In this document: piece after piece, positions 36,036 to 45,211 of the stretch
Layout of the letters: each line of letters opens with the position of its first letter
Numbering within the stretch: the first letter of the stretch is position 1
Source: Candidatus Dependentiae bacterium
Lineage (GTDB): Bacteria > Babelota > Babeliae > Babelales > RVW-14
Length of the DNA: 64,000 nt
NCBI GenBank assembly: GCA_018266175.1
Contig: JAFEAY010000028.1
Coordinates: 57,716-121,715 of the forward strand
Direction: 5' to 3'
Translations under genes and position numbers: made by a program
Notes under the pieces: model-generated
What the model was told of the DNA's origin: nothing
The model's input: the letters and a program-made list of their open reading frames with translations, nothing else
Database searches by the model: none

Positions 36036-37422
36036 AGCGTGTAAGCATAAGAATGATATGGTTTAATGTTTTTTCACGCATAATCGTTTGCTCTAAAATT
36101 CCAGTACTTACGGGTCTATTTGCTTCATCGATCTGTTCCAAAAGTGGTTTGAAGTAGATAAACTCTCGTAATCGCTTGTTATTAAAAAGATGAAGATATT
36201 GTTGCATATCTTTCATGTCGCATCGAACATTTTCTTGAGTTGCAATTTGATCGATGATGATCTCTTCTTTCAGCTGTTTTTCAGCCAAAAGTTCAACTTG
36301 TTGAAGGAAATCTTTTTGAGATTTATATACTTGATAGTCGGTTTGTCGCATAAGAACTAAAAGAATATCTTCTTGTCGCCTGAGTACCAAATGTTTAGGA
36401 ACTTCAAAACGGTGCTTTGCTAAGAAGAGATGGAAAATTTCTTCAATGATTGTTTTACGTTGTGAAATATCATTTCGATACGAAAAAACTTCCATGAGTT
36501 TGTTATGGATGTCCAATTTATTTTTGAGTTTGAACATTCCTCTGAAGTGTTCAAGTGACAGATGTGTTCCCTTAGTAATTGCCTTAATGGTAATGCGGAA
36601 ATTGAATTGCTTAGGGTTGTAGTTGTCAACATTTGCATCATCAAGATCGAAAGTATTCGTGATAAATGATTCACCGACTCCTTTTCCAAGAAAAAGGAAT
36701 GAGAATTGATTGGGAATATCTTTTGTTTTAATTTTAACCCAAAAATCTGAAAGCTCTTCAAAAATGGGGTTATTAAGTCTATCAAGAGCTAACGCATTGA
36801 AGAGTACCCAATCGCTATCTTCAATATTGTTATTTTTTTGCTTTTTGGTTGCAGCAGTTTCATTTTCTAAGAAATGAATAACTTGTTTATCGAGGTCTTT
36901 ATATTTTTTTCGCTTAGGAGATTTAAAGGAAAAGTGTTTCCATTCTTTTAATTCAATTGGGTCGGCAATTGAAAGATCAAAGTGATACGATAAAGCTCCT
37001 GCGGAATCTTCTTCAATAGAGGTTAAACGTGGGTAGTTGGCATAAGGAATTTTATGCTCAAGGGCTTTATGTAATAAAAAATCAATAACTGCATGACGAA
37101 AGAGAAAATTTTTTACTTTTTTAGAAATCTCCATCTTGTAGTGTTCTTGAATATACTCTGAAGGAATAAGGCTGGTAGAAAATCCTTCAAGTGAGCCTTG
37201 TGTAAATAAATCAATTGTTTGAGCATATGTTTTTTTTGCTACATGACTTCCAACTTGAATGATAATTTTTATCAAGTGGGATGATGTTGGAACATGAGAA
37301 AAAGATAGGTAGTGATGTACTAAACTTGCTTGTTTGCTTGTGTCATTACTCTTGGGTGTACTTTGGTTTTCTTCAGATAAAATCGCCTCTGGCATAAGAG
37401 CGTTTGAAAAAGTATCAACCAT
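36034..37422 (-). CDS. Divergent trigger factor-like chaperone
   Basis: 462 residues from the ATG behind AAAAGGAGATGCC; an upstream in-frame start is less likely. Trigger factor binds nascent chains at the ribosome exit. The order of segments fits: an N-terminal domain ending GFSTSLIPSEYIQEHYK (about 87-105) where the family has the GFRxGxxP ribosome-docking motif, then the KIPYANYPRL and SYHFDLSIADPIEL block, a PPIase-like middle (about 195-290), and the helical C-terminal arms with VPKHLVLRRQEDILLVLMRQ (about 345). The docking Arg and Gly are lost, so ribosome binding may be weak. It could be the only trigger factor or a specialised paralogue. Confidence 0.72.
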   Translation of the reverse strand: MVDTFSNALMPEAILSEENQSTPKSNDTSKQASLVHHYLSFSHVPTSSHLIKIIIQVGSHVAKKTYAQTIDLFTQGSLEGFSTSLIPSEYIQEHYKMEISKKVKNFLFRHAVIDFLLHKALEHKIPYANYPRLTSIEEDSAGALSYHFDLSIADPIELKEWKHFSFKSPKRKKYKDLDKQVIHFLENETAATKKQKNNNIEDSDWVLFNALALDRLNNPIFEELSDFWVKIKTKDIPNQFSFLFLGKGVGESFITNTFDLDDANVDNYNPKQFNFRITIKAITKGTHLSLEHFRGMFKLKNKLDIHNKLMEVFSYRNDISQRKTIIEEIFHLFLAKHRFEVPKHLVLRRQEDILLVLMRQTDYQVYKSQKDFLQQVELLAEKQLKEEIIIDQIATQENVRCDMKDMQQYLHLFNNKRLREFIYFKPLLEQIDEANRPVSTGILEQTIMREKTLNHIILMLTR

Positions 37423-37559
37423 GGCATCTCCTTTTTTTGTCCGAGCCTTCATTCGTACTGTCTCGGGGGAACATCGATGATAGGTATGAAAAGTTCAGTA
37501 TAAAAAAATGATCATACATGACGTCAAGTTTTGTTATGTATAGAGAGCTTGAGATGCTA

Positions 37560-37646
37560 TGGTGCAAGAGGGGGGACTCGAACCCCCATCCTCTTTCGAG
37601 GGCTGGCTCCTAAGGCCAGTGCGTCTACCAGTTTCGCCACTCTTGC
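37560..37646 (-). tRNA. tRNA-Leu(UAG)
   Basis: Class II tRNA of 87 bases with CCA encoded. The acceptor stem is GCAAGAG/CTCTTGC with discriminator A; the anticodon loop reads CTTAGGA with anticodon TAG (complement of 37610-37612); the long variable arm is CCCTCGAAAGAGG-like; the T arm is GGGGGTTCGAGTCCCCC. Confidence 0.95.
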
Positions 37647-37757
37647 GTGAAATGAACTATTCGATGTGCATAGAGGAGATATCGTTTGGAGTATGAAAAA
37701 ACAAGTAAAGCTCAGCCTATAAAAAATTGGCCTGCCAACCGTAGCCTGGGCAGAGGT

Positions 37758-37833
37758 TGGTGGGTCGCCAGGGACTCGAACCCTGAACCTGCAGATTAAG
37801 AGTCTGTTGCTCTACCAATTGAGCTAGCAACCC
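37758..37833 (-). tRNA. tRNA-Lys(CUU)
   Basis: 76 bases with CCA encoded. The acceptor stem GGGTTGC/GCGACCC has a G-U pair, discriminator A; D arm GCTCAATTGGTAGAGC; anticodon loop CTCTTAA with anticodon CTT; T arm with GGTTCGAGTCC. It stands 111 bases upstream of the tRNA-Leu in the same direction. Decoding AAG suits the lysine-rich tails coded in this window, where both AAA and AAG are used. Confidence 0.95.
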
Positions 37834-37910
37834 ATTCAAATATTGTTCAATGATAGCTTAAAGTATGCCAATGCATCTGTCTAGTACCTAATCTCAGAAA
37901 AATATTTTTT

Positions 37911-39080
37911 TTAATTATCATCTAAGTCAAACAAAATAACGGTGACGGTTTGATTGCCGACATCTTGTATGGAGAAAGCTTTCTCAACGAGTTTTTGGGC
38001 TATGTACTGAGTAACTTGACAAGATGGCTCATCTGTCTGAAATTTCTCGTATGCTTCAATTAAAAATTGATTTACTAAGTTGCCAACTGCTTCAGGTTCC
38101 ATGACAAGCCAAAGATTTTTTGATGCTAGAACAGCAGCAGAGGCAAATTTGGGTAGATGAATTTTGCATATGAAAGGATCTGGAATAAGATAGGGTGCAA
38201 ATCGATGGTCGCAAACTCCGCGGCTTGGCTTTATTAATTCACCGCTTCCATCGGCGTGAGATTTTGATAAATAGACCGACTGAAGCATAACCTCTTTAAT
38301 GCTACCATCTCCAGTGAGCCGCCTCACGATATCGTCTTTCATTCGAGGGCTTGATGTAATTGAATCGTCTTCAATGCGAGGATATTGAATAATACGCGAT
38401 ACACCTCGAGGACTTGCGGCTAATTCTTGGGGGATATATGAAGTTTGTTTTTCATAAGAATTTGAAATAGTTGTATGAGCCTTAATCGAGCGACTTCTTG
38501 AGCGATGAGACAACTGCCTTTGAGAGCTTGAAGGATAATGATCATCGCGAGGACTTGTTGAGATAATACTGCATGCATCATCCATGAGTCCTTTTAAACG
38601 ATCAAGCTCTTGGTCAACTGTGTGAATTTGACTTAATAGATTTGGCAGAAGTTTTTCGCCATCAAAGTTATAAAATACGGCTTGAACATCACCAGCATTT
38701 GCTCCATAGAGTACCTCATCTTTAACTAAAATAACCCCTACCGTTGCGCCATCATCTTGTCCTTCGTACTTTATATGGGTTTTTATAAACCCATTAAAAA
38801 GTGCAATTTCAGGACTGTGCATGAAATTCTCATCATTAACAATATTGATGTAAAGATTCTGAGCAATGAAGTTAGCCGCATTTGGTTTAATATGACCGTC
38901 ATAGACACCGGCATAAAAAATATCATCGTTATTATGTGTGTCATGAGCATCAAGCATTTCTGGACGTAAGGCTCCCGGTGTACTGTAGGTTCCACAAAAA
39001 ATACCAAGTGGAAATATATGGTGAGTGTTTGTTATCATTAAGATGCAAGCGATTGAAGTAACTTTTTTCAAGAAGTTCAT
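37911..39080 (-). CDS. Exported PP2C-like protein, probably catalytically dead
   Basis: 389 residues from the ATG after GAAAGGTTTCCCT. A signal peptide (about 1-24) leads into a PP2C-like fold: RPEMLDAH (39-46; family RxxMEDAH), GVYDGH (58-63), DDGATVGVILVKDEVLYGANAGDVQAVF (about 108-135, family AN-GDSR), a disordered Ser/Arg-rich insert (about 175-275, HRSRSRSIKAH), then ASKNLWLVM (319-327) where active enzymes have ASDGLWDVM, and GNQTVTVI (375-382) where they have DNxTxI. So the Glu of MED and the Asp residues of DGxWD and DN, which bind metal, are replaced; Asp61 remains. It is probably a pseudophosphatase. A role in binding host phosphoproteins is inferred. Confidence 0.8.
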   Translation of the reverse strand: MNFLKKVTSIACILMITNTHHIFPLGIFCGTYSTPGALRPEMLDAHDTHNNDDIFYAGVYDGHIKPNAANFIAQNLYINIVNDENFMHSPEIALFNGFIKTHIKYEGQDDGATVGVILVKDEVLYGANAGDVQAVFYNFDGEKLLPNLLSQIHTVDQELDRLKGLMDDACSIISTSPRDDHYPSSSQRQLSHRSRSRSIKAHTTISNSYEKQTSYIPQELAASPRGVSRIIQYPRIEDDSITSSPRMKDDIVRRLTGDGSIKEVMLQSVYLSKSHADGSGELIKPSRGVCDHRFAPYLIPDPFICKIHLPKFASAAVLASKNLWLVMEPEAVGNLVNQFLIEAYEKFQTDEPSCQVTQYIAQKLVEKAFSIQDVGNQTVTVILFDLDDN

Positions 39081-39262
39081 AGGGAAACCTTTCAAATCTG
39101 GGTGCTGCAAGATAAATAATTAGTGCATTTTATATGATGCTTACAATAAAAAAGCAAGTAAAAAAAAGTAAGTAAATAGAGAGCTATTTTTTAAATCTAT
39201 TTGCATCTGATGTGATTGTGGTAGAATGAGGTGATTAAGGTCCTCTGTAACCATATTTTCAG

Positions 39263-40309
39263 ATGAGTACTATGAAATTAGAAGCCCCCATTGAACTTTT
39301 AAGCTTGCAAGAGACGCCAGAAGATCGGTTGAATATTTTTGAACCGAGTTCATTTGATGATTATCTTGGGCAAACGCTCATCAAAGAAAAATTAAAAGTT
39401 TTTGTTGCAGCTGCAAAAATGCGCAGCGAACCATTGGATCATCTTTTGTTGTTTGGTCCTCCTGGACTCGGAAAGACAACGCTTGCAAAAGTTATGGGTA
39501 AAGAACTTGGAGCTCCGGTCAAGATAACCAGTGCGCCGGTACTTGAGCGGATGGGTGACTTGGTTGCTATTCTTTCGGGACTTGCAATCAATGAAATTTT
39601 ATTCATTGATGAAATTCATCGACTTCCAAAAAACGTTGAAGAGGTTCTTTATACCGCAATGGAAAACTTTTGTGTTGACGTGATCATTGGACAAGGTGCT
39701 GGTGCAAAATCGATTCGTTTGCCACTTAATCCCTTTACATTGATTGGTGCAACAACCAAAACATCGCTGATTTCAGGGCCACTACAGACGCGTTTTGGCA
39801 TAGTTGAACGACTCAATTTTTATGAATCGGATGAGCTTGCTGCAATCGTTAAACAAAATGCCCAGTTCTTGGGGCTACCTATTTTGCCTGAGGCAACACA
39901 AACTATTGGTCGACGAGCACGCGGCACTCCTCGTATTGTCAAACGTATTTTACGTCGAGTTCGCGATTATGCACAAGTCCATAAGCACAATGTTGTTGAT
40001 ATTGATGTTGTTGATCAAGCACTCAAATTTTTGGGGATTGATGAAGATGGACTCAATCAGCTTGACCGTATGGTGTTGATCCATTTGATCAAAGACTTTG
40101 ATGGTGGACCAGTAGGCATTGAAACGCTTGCAGCCATGACTGGTGAAGACAAAGAAACACTTGAAGATGTCTGTGAACCCTATTTGTTACGCCAAGGGTT
40201 ATTACAAAAAACATCACGAGGGCGCGTGATTCCTCCAAAAAAAATTCCCTTACTGCGCCGAAAACTATTCGGGCAGCAAGGGATTGGTCAGAATGATCTA
40301 TTTGATTAA
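39263..40309 (+). CDS. ruvB: Holliday junction branch-migration helicase subunit
   Basis: 348 residues. RuvB hexamers pump DNA through RuvA-bound Holliday junctions. Seen: the N-terminal block FEPSSFDDYLGQ, Walker A FGPPGLGKTTLAK (about 68-80), Walker B ILFIDEIHRLP (about 113-123), sensor motif IGATTKTSLISGPLQTRFG (about 163-181), and the C-terminal winged helix DFDGGPVGIETLAAMTGED. Both ATG codons three residues apart are possible; no ribosome site is visible. ruvA and ruvC are not in the window. It ends overlapping a remnant on the opposite strand by three bases. Confidence 0.96.
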   Translation: MSTMKLEAPIELLSLQETPEDRLNIFEPSSFDDYLGQTLIKEKLKVFVAAAKMRSEPLDHLLLFGPPGLGKTTLAKVMGKELGAPVKITSAPVLERMGDLVAILSGLAINEILFIDEIHRLPKNVEEVLYTAMENFCVDVIIGQGAGAKSIRLPLNPFTLIGATTKTSLISGPLQTRFGIVERLNFYESDELAAIVKQNAQFLGLPILPEATQTIGRRARGTPRIVKRILRRVRDYAQVHKHNVVDIDVVDQALKFLGIDEDGLNQLDRMVLIHLIKDFDGGPVGIETLAAMTGEDKETLEDVCEPYLLRQGLLQKTSRGRVIPPKKIPLLRRKLFGQQGIGQNDLFD

Positions 40310-40473
40310 TTCGTGGCTATTATTCTGTAACGACGTTTAATTATTTTTTTTGAGATATCCGTTTGAGATGTTTCTCTTGTAATTTCATCAGGGTGAAGCC
40401 CGCTTCCTTGACGAACTACAAGTTGTACAATTTGTTCTGGTTTGATCTTAAAAAGAGTCCGAGCTCTTTCTAT
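40306..40473 (-). pseudogene. In-frame coding-like extension beyond a stop codon
   Basis: Directly after the TAA of the cPLA2-like gene, in the same frame, 55 more codons read as protein: ERARTLFKIKPEQIVQLVV, RQGSGLHPDEITRETSQTD, ISKKIIKRRYRII, then TAA. Composition and codon use are like coding sequence and no start codon lies inside. It may be a lost C-terminal domain cut off by a nonsense mutation, or the tail of a vanished gene. The two neighbouring paralogues end near the same place as the upstream gene, which favours a fused remnant. Confidence 0.45.
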
Positions 40474-42126
40474 TTATTTTTCAGATTTATCTATTTGAGC
40501 AGCAGCTTGTTGTTGCTTTATAAGCTTTCGTTTATTATTCAGAGCAATTCGTATCGCTTTTAAGATTGTTAACTTTGCTTGAGTCACTGTTTTATGCATG
40601 TAATCGAATACTGTATTAAATTCTTCATGTTCATAAATCATTTTTGTTGTTGCAAAAGTTGGAAAAAGAGGAATGTAGACAATTACTGGTACTTCAGGGT
40701 CGGCGGCATCATAGAGCAAGCTTACTTCAGGAGCCGCACCCTCTGGAATACTTGGAAATTTGTATCCTTTGCGCTGTGCATATTCCGCAGCTTTTTTTAA
40801 TGGGCCATAGTTTTTACCAGCGTTACAGACAAAATAAAGATTAACATTACGTCTGAGTAATGGAGGAAATGGTAAATTAAATGCAAATGCGCCATCCATA
40901 AGCGTCAATTTTTTTGAAGAAGCAAAAGGAGAATTTTTGAGCCCATAGGTGAAGTTGGGTACTGTTGCGGGTGAAAGGCGTGCAGTATCAATAATTTTTC
41001 GTTGCTTAGCTGATTGAGTAAGTTCTTTAATATCTTTAACAACGGTGCTATTGATAAGCTGAGCAATATCAGATTTAAGACCTTTTTTTTCAGTTATATT
41101 TTTTATCTCTGTTTCAATTATGGGAAGTGCATTTACAAACACATCACGAATGTTTGCTGCGTATGCTGAACCAAAAAGGCCGAGCATAAAGCCGAGCGTT
41201 TGTTCAGGTGATGCATCAGTTGTTGTTCCGTTATCAAATTTTTTGCCAAACGCTTCGGTTGGAATCCAGCTTTTTAAAAAATCAGATCCAATTTCAAACG
41301 GAGAGTACTCCATCCATTCATAAGGGGTAACACCCGCAATTGATGAAGTAAAAAGAGGGAAAGGGTATTTGCCGCTTCGTGCAGCATCTTGTAAAGATGA
41401 GAGATGCACCTTTTGGTTGTCTTGTGGAAGATCATTAAAGAAACCATCGGCTAAAAATCCCCCCCAAAAATCGCACGCAGATACTGCTTGTCCGCGAGCA
41501 AATTTTTGTACAATTGCTTTTGCAATAGCCTTATGATCCATGGTAAGCAATGTTGTTTCAACTTCGTGTCTGTGAAAAACCTCTTTCATTTCAGAAAGCG
41601 GCCTGTTGTGTGCAAGTATCGAAGCGAGTGACCATGTTGATCCAGAAAGCGTTGCTACATGCGAGCATGCGGGTAACACATTCAGCTCTTCAAGGGCGGT
41701 GAGATATGCTAAGAAAGTAATCATGGCTCGATCGCCACCACCACTAGCAGCAATTGCAATACGAGGAATATCTTGATCTTTCAGAGGGCGGCCAACAAGA
41801 GATTCGATGGTTTTTTTAATAGTTGGTTGTCGCTTGGCAAGAATAGCTTCTTCTGCTGAACCCAATGCAGTTCCTTGTCGAACTGAAATTGGTTCGATGC
41901 TCTTTGGTGTGATCGATAAGGCCTTACGAAGGGCCTTTTGCGCAAGTTTTATTGGTGAGAGCTCTTTTATTGAAAAAGATGCTTGGTTATCTGCTTGAGT
42001 GTTTATTTCTCCTGAAAGTTCTCTGGCAGCTTGAGCCAAATACTTTTGCTCTGTTCGGGCATCTGTTTTATTCATTAAAAAGCATACTATCAAAAGTCCA
42101 TACAGTGAGGAGTATCTTTTATTCAT
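40474..42126 (-). CDS. Exported cPLA2-like phospholipase (copy 1)
   Basis: 550 residues, ATG after AGCTAGGAAAATT, signal peptide about 1-23. The catalytic pattern is that of eukaryotic group IV phospholipase A2 (PF01735 type): oxyanion/Arg motif ASGGGDRA (127-134), nucleophile elbow LSGSTW (160-165, Ser161), and the Asp region LTLMDGAFAFNLPFPPLLRR (about 395-415). Ser-Asp dyad and the Arg are present, so activity is likely: hydrolysis of phospholipid sn-2 ester or lysophospholipid. There is no C2 domain. It is the last of three tandem paralogues read leftwards, after 16 bases of spacing. Secreted phospholipases help intracellular bacteria alter host membranes; here this is inference. Confidence 0.88.
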   Translation of the reverse strand: MNKRYSSLYGLLIVCFLMNKTDARTEQKYLAQAARELSGEINTQADNQASFSIKELSPIKLAQKALRKALSITPKSIEPISVRQGTALGSAEEAILAKRQPTIKKTIESLVGRPLKDQDIPRIAIAASGGGDRAMITFLAYLTALEELNVLPACSHVATLSGSTWSLASILAHNRPLSEMKEVFHRHEVETTLLTMDHKAIAKAIVQKFARGQAVSACDFWGGFLADGFFNDLPQDNQKVHLSSLQDAARSGKYPFPLFTSSIAGVTPYEWMEYSPFEIGSDFLKSWIPTEAFGKKFDNGTTTDASPEQTLGFMLGLFGSAYAANIRDVFVNALPIIETEIKNITEKKGLKSDIAQLINSTVVKDIKELTQSAKQRKIIDTARLSPATVPNFTYGLKNSPFASSKKLTLMDGAFAFNLPFPPLLRRNVNLYFVCNAGKNYGPLKKAAEYAQRKGYKFPSIPEGAAPEVSLLYDAADPEVPVIVYIPLFPTFATTKMIYEHEEFNTVFDYMHKTVTQAKLTILKAIRIALNNKRKLIKQQQAAAQIDKSEK

Positions 42127-42142
42127 AATTTTCCTAGCTTAT

Positions 42143-43630
42143 TTAATTTTTTTCTAGATGATCAAAAATGTTTTTAAATTGATGATGCGTACGATTTTGT
42201 ATCAAATTATTCGTTACTCGAGCAATATGTTCCATGATAAGACCTTGGTGTTTAAGTACTGTGTCTCTCATGGATGCGTAGAGTTGATTAAATTCTTCAA
42301 CTGAATAATTTGGCTTGAATGTTGAAAAGTTGAGTTGATTTGGGAAGTAGATGATAGTTGGAACCGAGGCGTCGTTTGGATCATAAAAAACTGAGACTTC
42401 ATCACCAATTGAGCTATAGTTGATTACTGGAAATTTGTATCCATTATCATGAGCATAACGTTCTACGCCGTGCAACGGGTGATATTTATTGCCAACATTT
42501 GCACTGTTTGAGCCGTCGCATACAATGTACAAATTTATTGATCGTCGCAAAAGTGGGGGAAACGGCAAATTAAAATCGCAACCAGCATCGATTAAGGTCA
42601 AGTAATCTTTGGATGCATAAGAAATTCCAGACATATTTTTTGCAAAATTATGAATCTTTGGTGGAGAGACTTGGAGGTCCATAAATTCATCGAATAAAAA
42701 GCTAATAATATTTTTGAATTCGTCTCTTTGATCTTTATTATCAAAGAGCGGCGCAAGGCGAGAAAGAATTGCTCTGATGATTTCCTTAACATTTGCAGCA
42801 TATGCTGAGCTTGATATTCCAATCATGAACCCGAGTGATTGCTCTGGATAATCTTCATAGCTTACGCCATCTTTAAATCGATTTCCGAATGATTTTGTTG
42901 GAATCCAAACATGCTTATCAATGCTGCCACATTCAAAAGGGGTAAATTCAAACCACTCATATGGATTGCTGTGGTCTCGTACGGCAGTAAAAATAGGGAG
43001 TGGGTAACGGCCTGTTTTTATCAAGGGTGCAAGATCTGAAAAATATACTTGATGTCCAGATCCTGGAAGGTCGACAAGAAATTGATGAGTGACAATGCTG
43101 CCCCAAATGTCAGCAAGAGTCACCGGTTGTTTTCGCTTGATTTTAGTATAGATCATGGTGGCGATTGCTTTGATGTCATATGCCATGATGCCCTCATTAC
43201 TTGTAACGCGAGCGCGTAAAAAAGATTTCAAGTTAGAGAGTGAGCAATCGTGAGCAAGCCAGGAGGCCATAGTCCAGGTTGATCCTGATACTCCACCCAT
43301 GTAGTGCACTGCATCAAGAATTCCAGTCTGATCGAGTGCATCAAGAAGCCCAAGCGTGCAGACCATTGCTCGATGGCTGCCTCCGCTTCCTGCAATAGCC
43401 GTAAACGGAACATGTTGACTACTGATTCGCTTGCCCAAAAGCGAGCTTAATCTGTTTTTTGTTTTATCAAAACGCTGATAAAGCGCTTTAATTTCTTCGC
43501 CACATAGGCTTGATCCTTGCCGAACGGTAGCAGCAACTGGGGCCCTTTGTATTGATTGATCTAAGATAGTGCTCGCTTGAAGTCCGATGCTTGTGTAGAT
43601 AAAGAGCGTGGATAAGTAAAGAATTTTCAT
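42143..43630 (-). CDS. Exported cPLA2-like phospholipase (copy 2)
   Basis: 495 residues from the ATG after GGGGGGATATC. Signal peptide about 1-20. Motifs: GSGGSHRAM (about 90, the third Gly replaced by Ser), VSGSTWTMASW with the nucleophile Ser (about 122), LTLIDAGCDFNLPFPPLLRR with the Asp (about 360), and EWFEFTPFECGS in between, shared by all three copies. The central Gly-to-Ser change in the oxyanion motif may alter but need not abolish activity. It lies between the other two copies: the upstream hairpin suggests separate transcription from copy 3, the short gap to copy 1 suggests joint transcription with it. Confidence 0.87.
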   Translation of the reverse strand: MKILYLSTLFIYTSIGLQASTILDQSIQRAPVAATVRQGSSLCGEEIKALYQRFDKTKNRLSSLLGKRISSQHVPFTAIAGSGGSHRAMVCTLGLLDALDQTGILDAVHYMGGVSGSTWTMASWLAHDCSLSNLKSFLRARVTSNEGIMAYDIKAIATMIYTKIKRKQPVTLADIWGSIVTHQFLVDLPGSGHQVYFSDLAPLIKTGRYPLPIFTAVRDHSNPYEWFEFTPFECGSIDKHVWIPTKSFGNRFKDGVSYEDYPEQSLGFMIGISSSAYAANVKEIIRAILSRLAPLFDNKDQRDEFKNIISFLFDEFMDLQVSPPKIHNFAKNMSGISYASKDYLTLIDAGCDFNLPFPPLLRRSINLYIVCDGSNSANVGNKYHPLHGVERYAHDNGYKFPVINYSSIGDEVSVFYDPNDASVPTIIYFPNQLNFSTFKPNYSVEEFNQLYASMRDTVLKHQGLIMEHIARVTNNLIQNRTHHQFKNIFDHLEKN

Positions 43631-43652
43631 GATATCCCCCCGTGTGAAAATC

Positions 43653-43685
43653 AAGAGAGTATCGGTTTATCACCGATACTCTCTT
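43653..43685 (-). terminator. Hairpin between phospholipase copies 3 and 2
   Basis: A 14-bp perfect stem AAGAGAGTATCGGT/ACCGATACTCTCTT with a 5-base loop stands directly after the stop of copy 3 and before the ribosome site of copy 2. Leftward reading gives TTGATTTTC after it, a weak U tail, so it may attenuate rather than stop. Confidence 0.6.
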
Positions 43686-43693
43686 GGAGAAAA

Positions 43694-45211
43694 TTACTCA
43701 GTCTGTTGGTTTATTTTTTTTAAGTTATTGATTGCAATGGTGATGCCACGACAAATCGTATCATAGGAAGATTCGACAGCATCTTTAGATGAGCGATAGA
43801 GTTGATTAAATTCATCATTGGTATAGCAGAACTTGAATGTTGAAAATTGTACTTTATTTGGAAAGTAAATAATGACGGGAACTTCTGGGTCTTCTTCATC
43901 ATAAAAAAGTGAGACTTTATCTGTTCCAACAGTGTTGTAATCAATTCGAGGAAACTTAAAGTTGTTGTCATTTGCATAGCGTTGCGCTTGACGTAGCGTA
44001 TTTTTTTGGTTGCTTACGGCTGTGTCTGATGCGTCGCAAACCAAATAGACGTTAACATTTCGTCTCAAGAGTGGAGCAAATCCAAGGTTGATATCAACGC
44101 CCGGGTCAAAAAAAGAAAGATATTCTTTATTTGCATGAAGAGTTCCCGCAATATTTTTCATGAAATTGAATACCGTTGGCGGTGGTACTTGTGTTTCGCC
44201 AACATCACTAAAAAGCCCCTGGAAGTTAACACATTTTTTGCTGAGCAGTAAATTAATGTTGTCAAAAAGAAGGCTTACAAGATCTTTAAAGTTAGCGGCA
44301 AATGCTGAACTGCTGAGTCCTAGAATGTAGCCTAGAGTTTGTTCAGGTCCTGTATCACTTGATAATCCTCGATCAAATTTTTTTCCAAAAGCGTATGAAG
44401 GTATCCAGCATGCAGATTTTTCACTTCCTATTTCAAATGGGGTGAATTCAAACCATTCATATGGTGTGGTTTCATCAAGAACTGCGGTGAAGAGTGGAAG
44501 TGGATACATTCCCGTTTGGATTTTTGATTTGAGAGATGAGAAGAGAACTTGGTGTCCTCCTCCTGCAAGACCTTTTAACAGAACTTCAGAAAGGATACAA
44601 CCCCATAGGTCAGATTGATTAATTGGTTGTCCGTGATTTATTTTGTTATAAAGTTGACTTGCAATATCTGTCCAGCTGAAATCTTGTAATGCTAAAAAGC
44701 CGAAGTCTTGGAGAGCTAAGTCTGTGGTTACTTGATTGCGCAAAAATTCCTTGAGCTCAGAGAGAGAGTATGGTTGTGCAAGCCATGAACCCATGCACCA
44801 ACCAGATCCAGAGACTGATGCCATATAAGTAGAAGCATCTAAGAAATTATATTTATTAAGTCCAATTAAAAAACCAAGCATGCTAATCATAGATCTGTAG
44901 CCGCCACCGCTTCCAACAATCCCAATCGTTGGCACTTCATTTTCATGAATGGATTGATTGAGTTCAGATTCTAGTTTTTCTTGTGCTCGGTGCAATCTGA
45001 GTTTTACGATAGCTTTCTCATCATTACATAAATCAATCCCTTGTCTTACCGATACGGTCATACCGATACTTGATTTTTGAAGAGTATCGCTTTTCTTTAC
45101 CGTATGTTCATGATTTTGGTCATGATTTGCAGAAAGATTGAGCAGGGTAATCGAAAACGTTAGAAATAATAAACGTGCATGTTTGTACAAAAAATGATGA
45201 CCAAAATTCAT
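43694..45211 (-). CDS. Exported cPLA2-like phospholipase (copy 3)
   Basis: 505 residues from the ATG after GAAGGAATGCTT. Signal peptide about 1-28. Motifs: GSGGGYRSM (about 94), VSGSGWCMGSW with nucleophile Ser (about 127; Thr to Gly in the elbow), LSFFDPGVDINLGFAPLLRR with the Asp (about 375). Copies 2 and 3 share ATPYEWFEFTPFE-like and EEFNQLY segments and end at about the same point, so the three arose by tandem duplication. It is the first gene of the cluster, behind a 250-base leader shared with the divergent surface-protein operon. Activity is inferred from the dyad. Confidence 0.87.
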   Translation of the reverse strand: MNFGHHFLYKHARLLFLTFSITLLNLSANHDQNHEHTVKKSDTLQKSSIGMTVSVRQGIDLCNDEKAIVKLRLHRAQEKLESELNQSIHENEVPTIGIVGSGGGYRSMISMLGFLIGLNKYNFLDASTYMASVSGSGWCMGSWLAQPYSLSELKEFLRNQVTTDLALQDFGFLALQDFSWTDIASQLYNKINHGQPINQSDLWGCILSEVLLKGLAGGGHQVLFSSLKSKIQTGMYPLPLFTAVLDETTPYEWFEFTPFEIGSEKSACWIPSYAFGKKFDRGLSSDTGPEQTLGYILGLSSSAFAANFKDLVSLLFDNINLLLSKKCVNFQGLFSDVGETQVPPPTVFNFMKNIAGTLHANKEYLSFFDPGVDINLGFAPLLRRNVNVYLVCDASDTAVSNQKNTLRQAQRYANDNNFKFPRIDYNTVGTDKVSLFYDEEDPEVPVIIYFPNKVQFSTFKFCYTNDEFNQLYRSSKDAVESSYDTICRGITIAINNLKKINQQTE

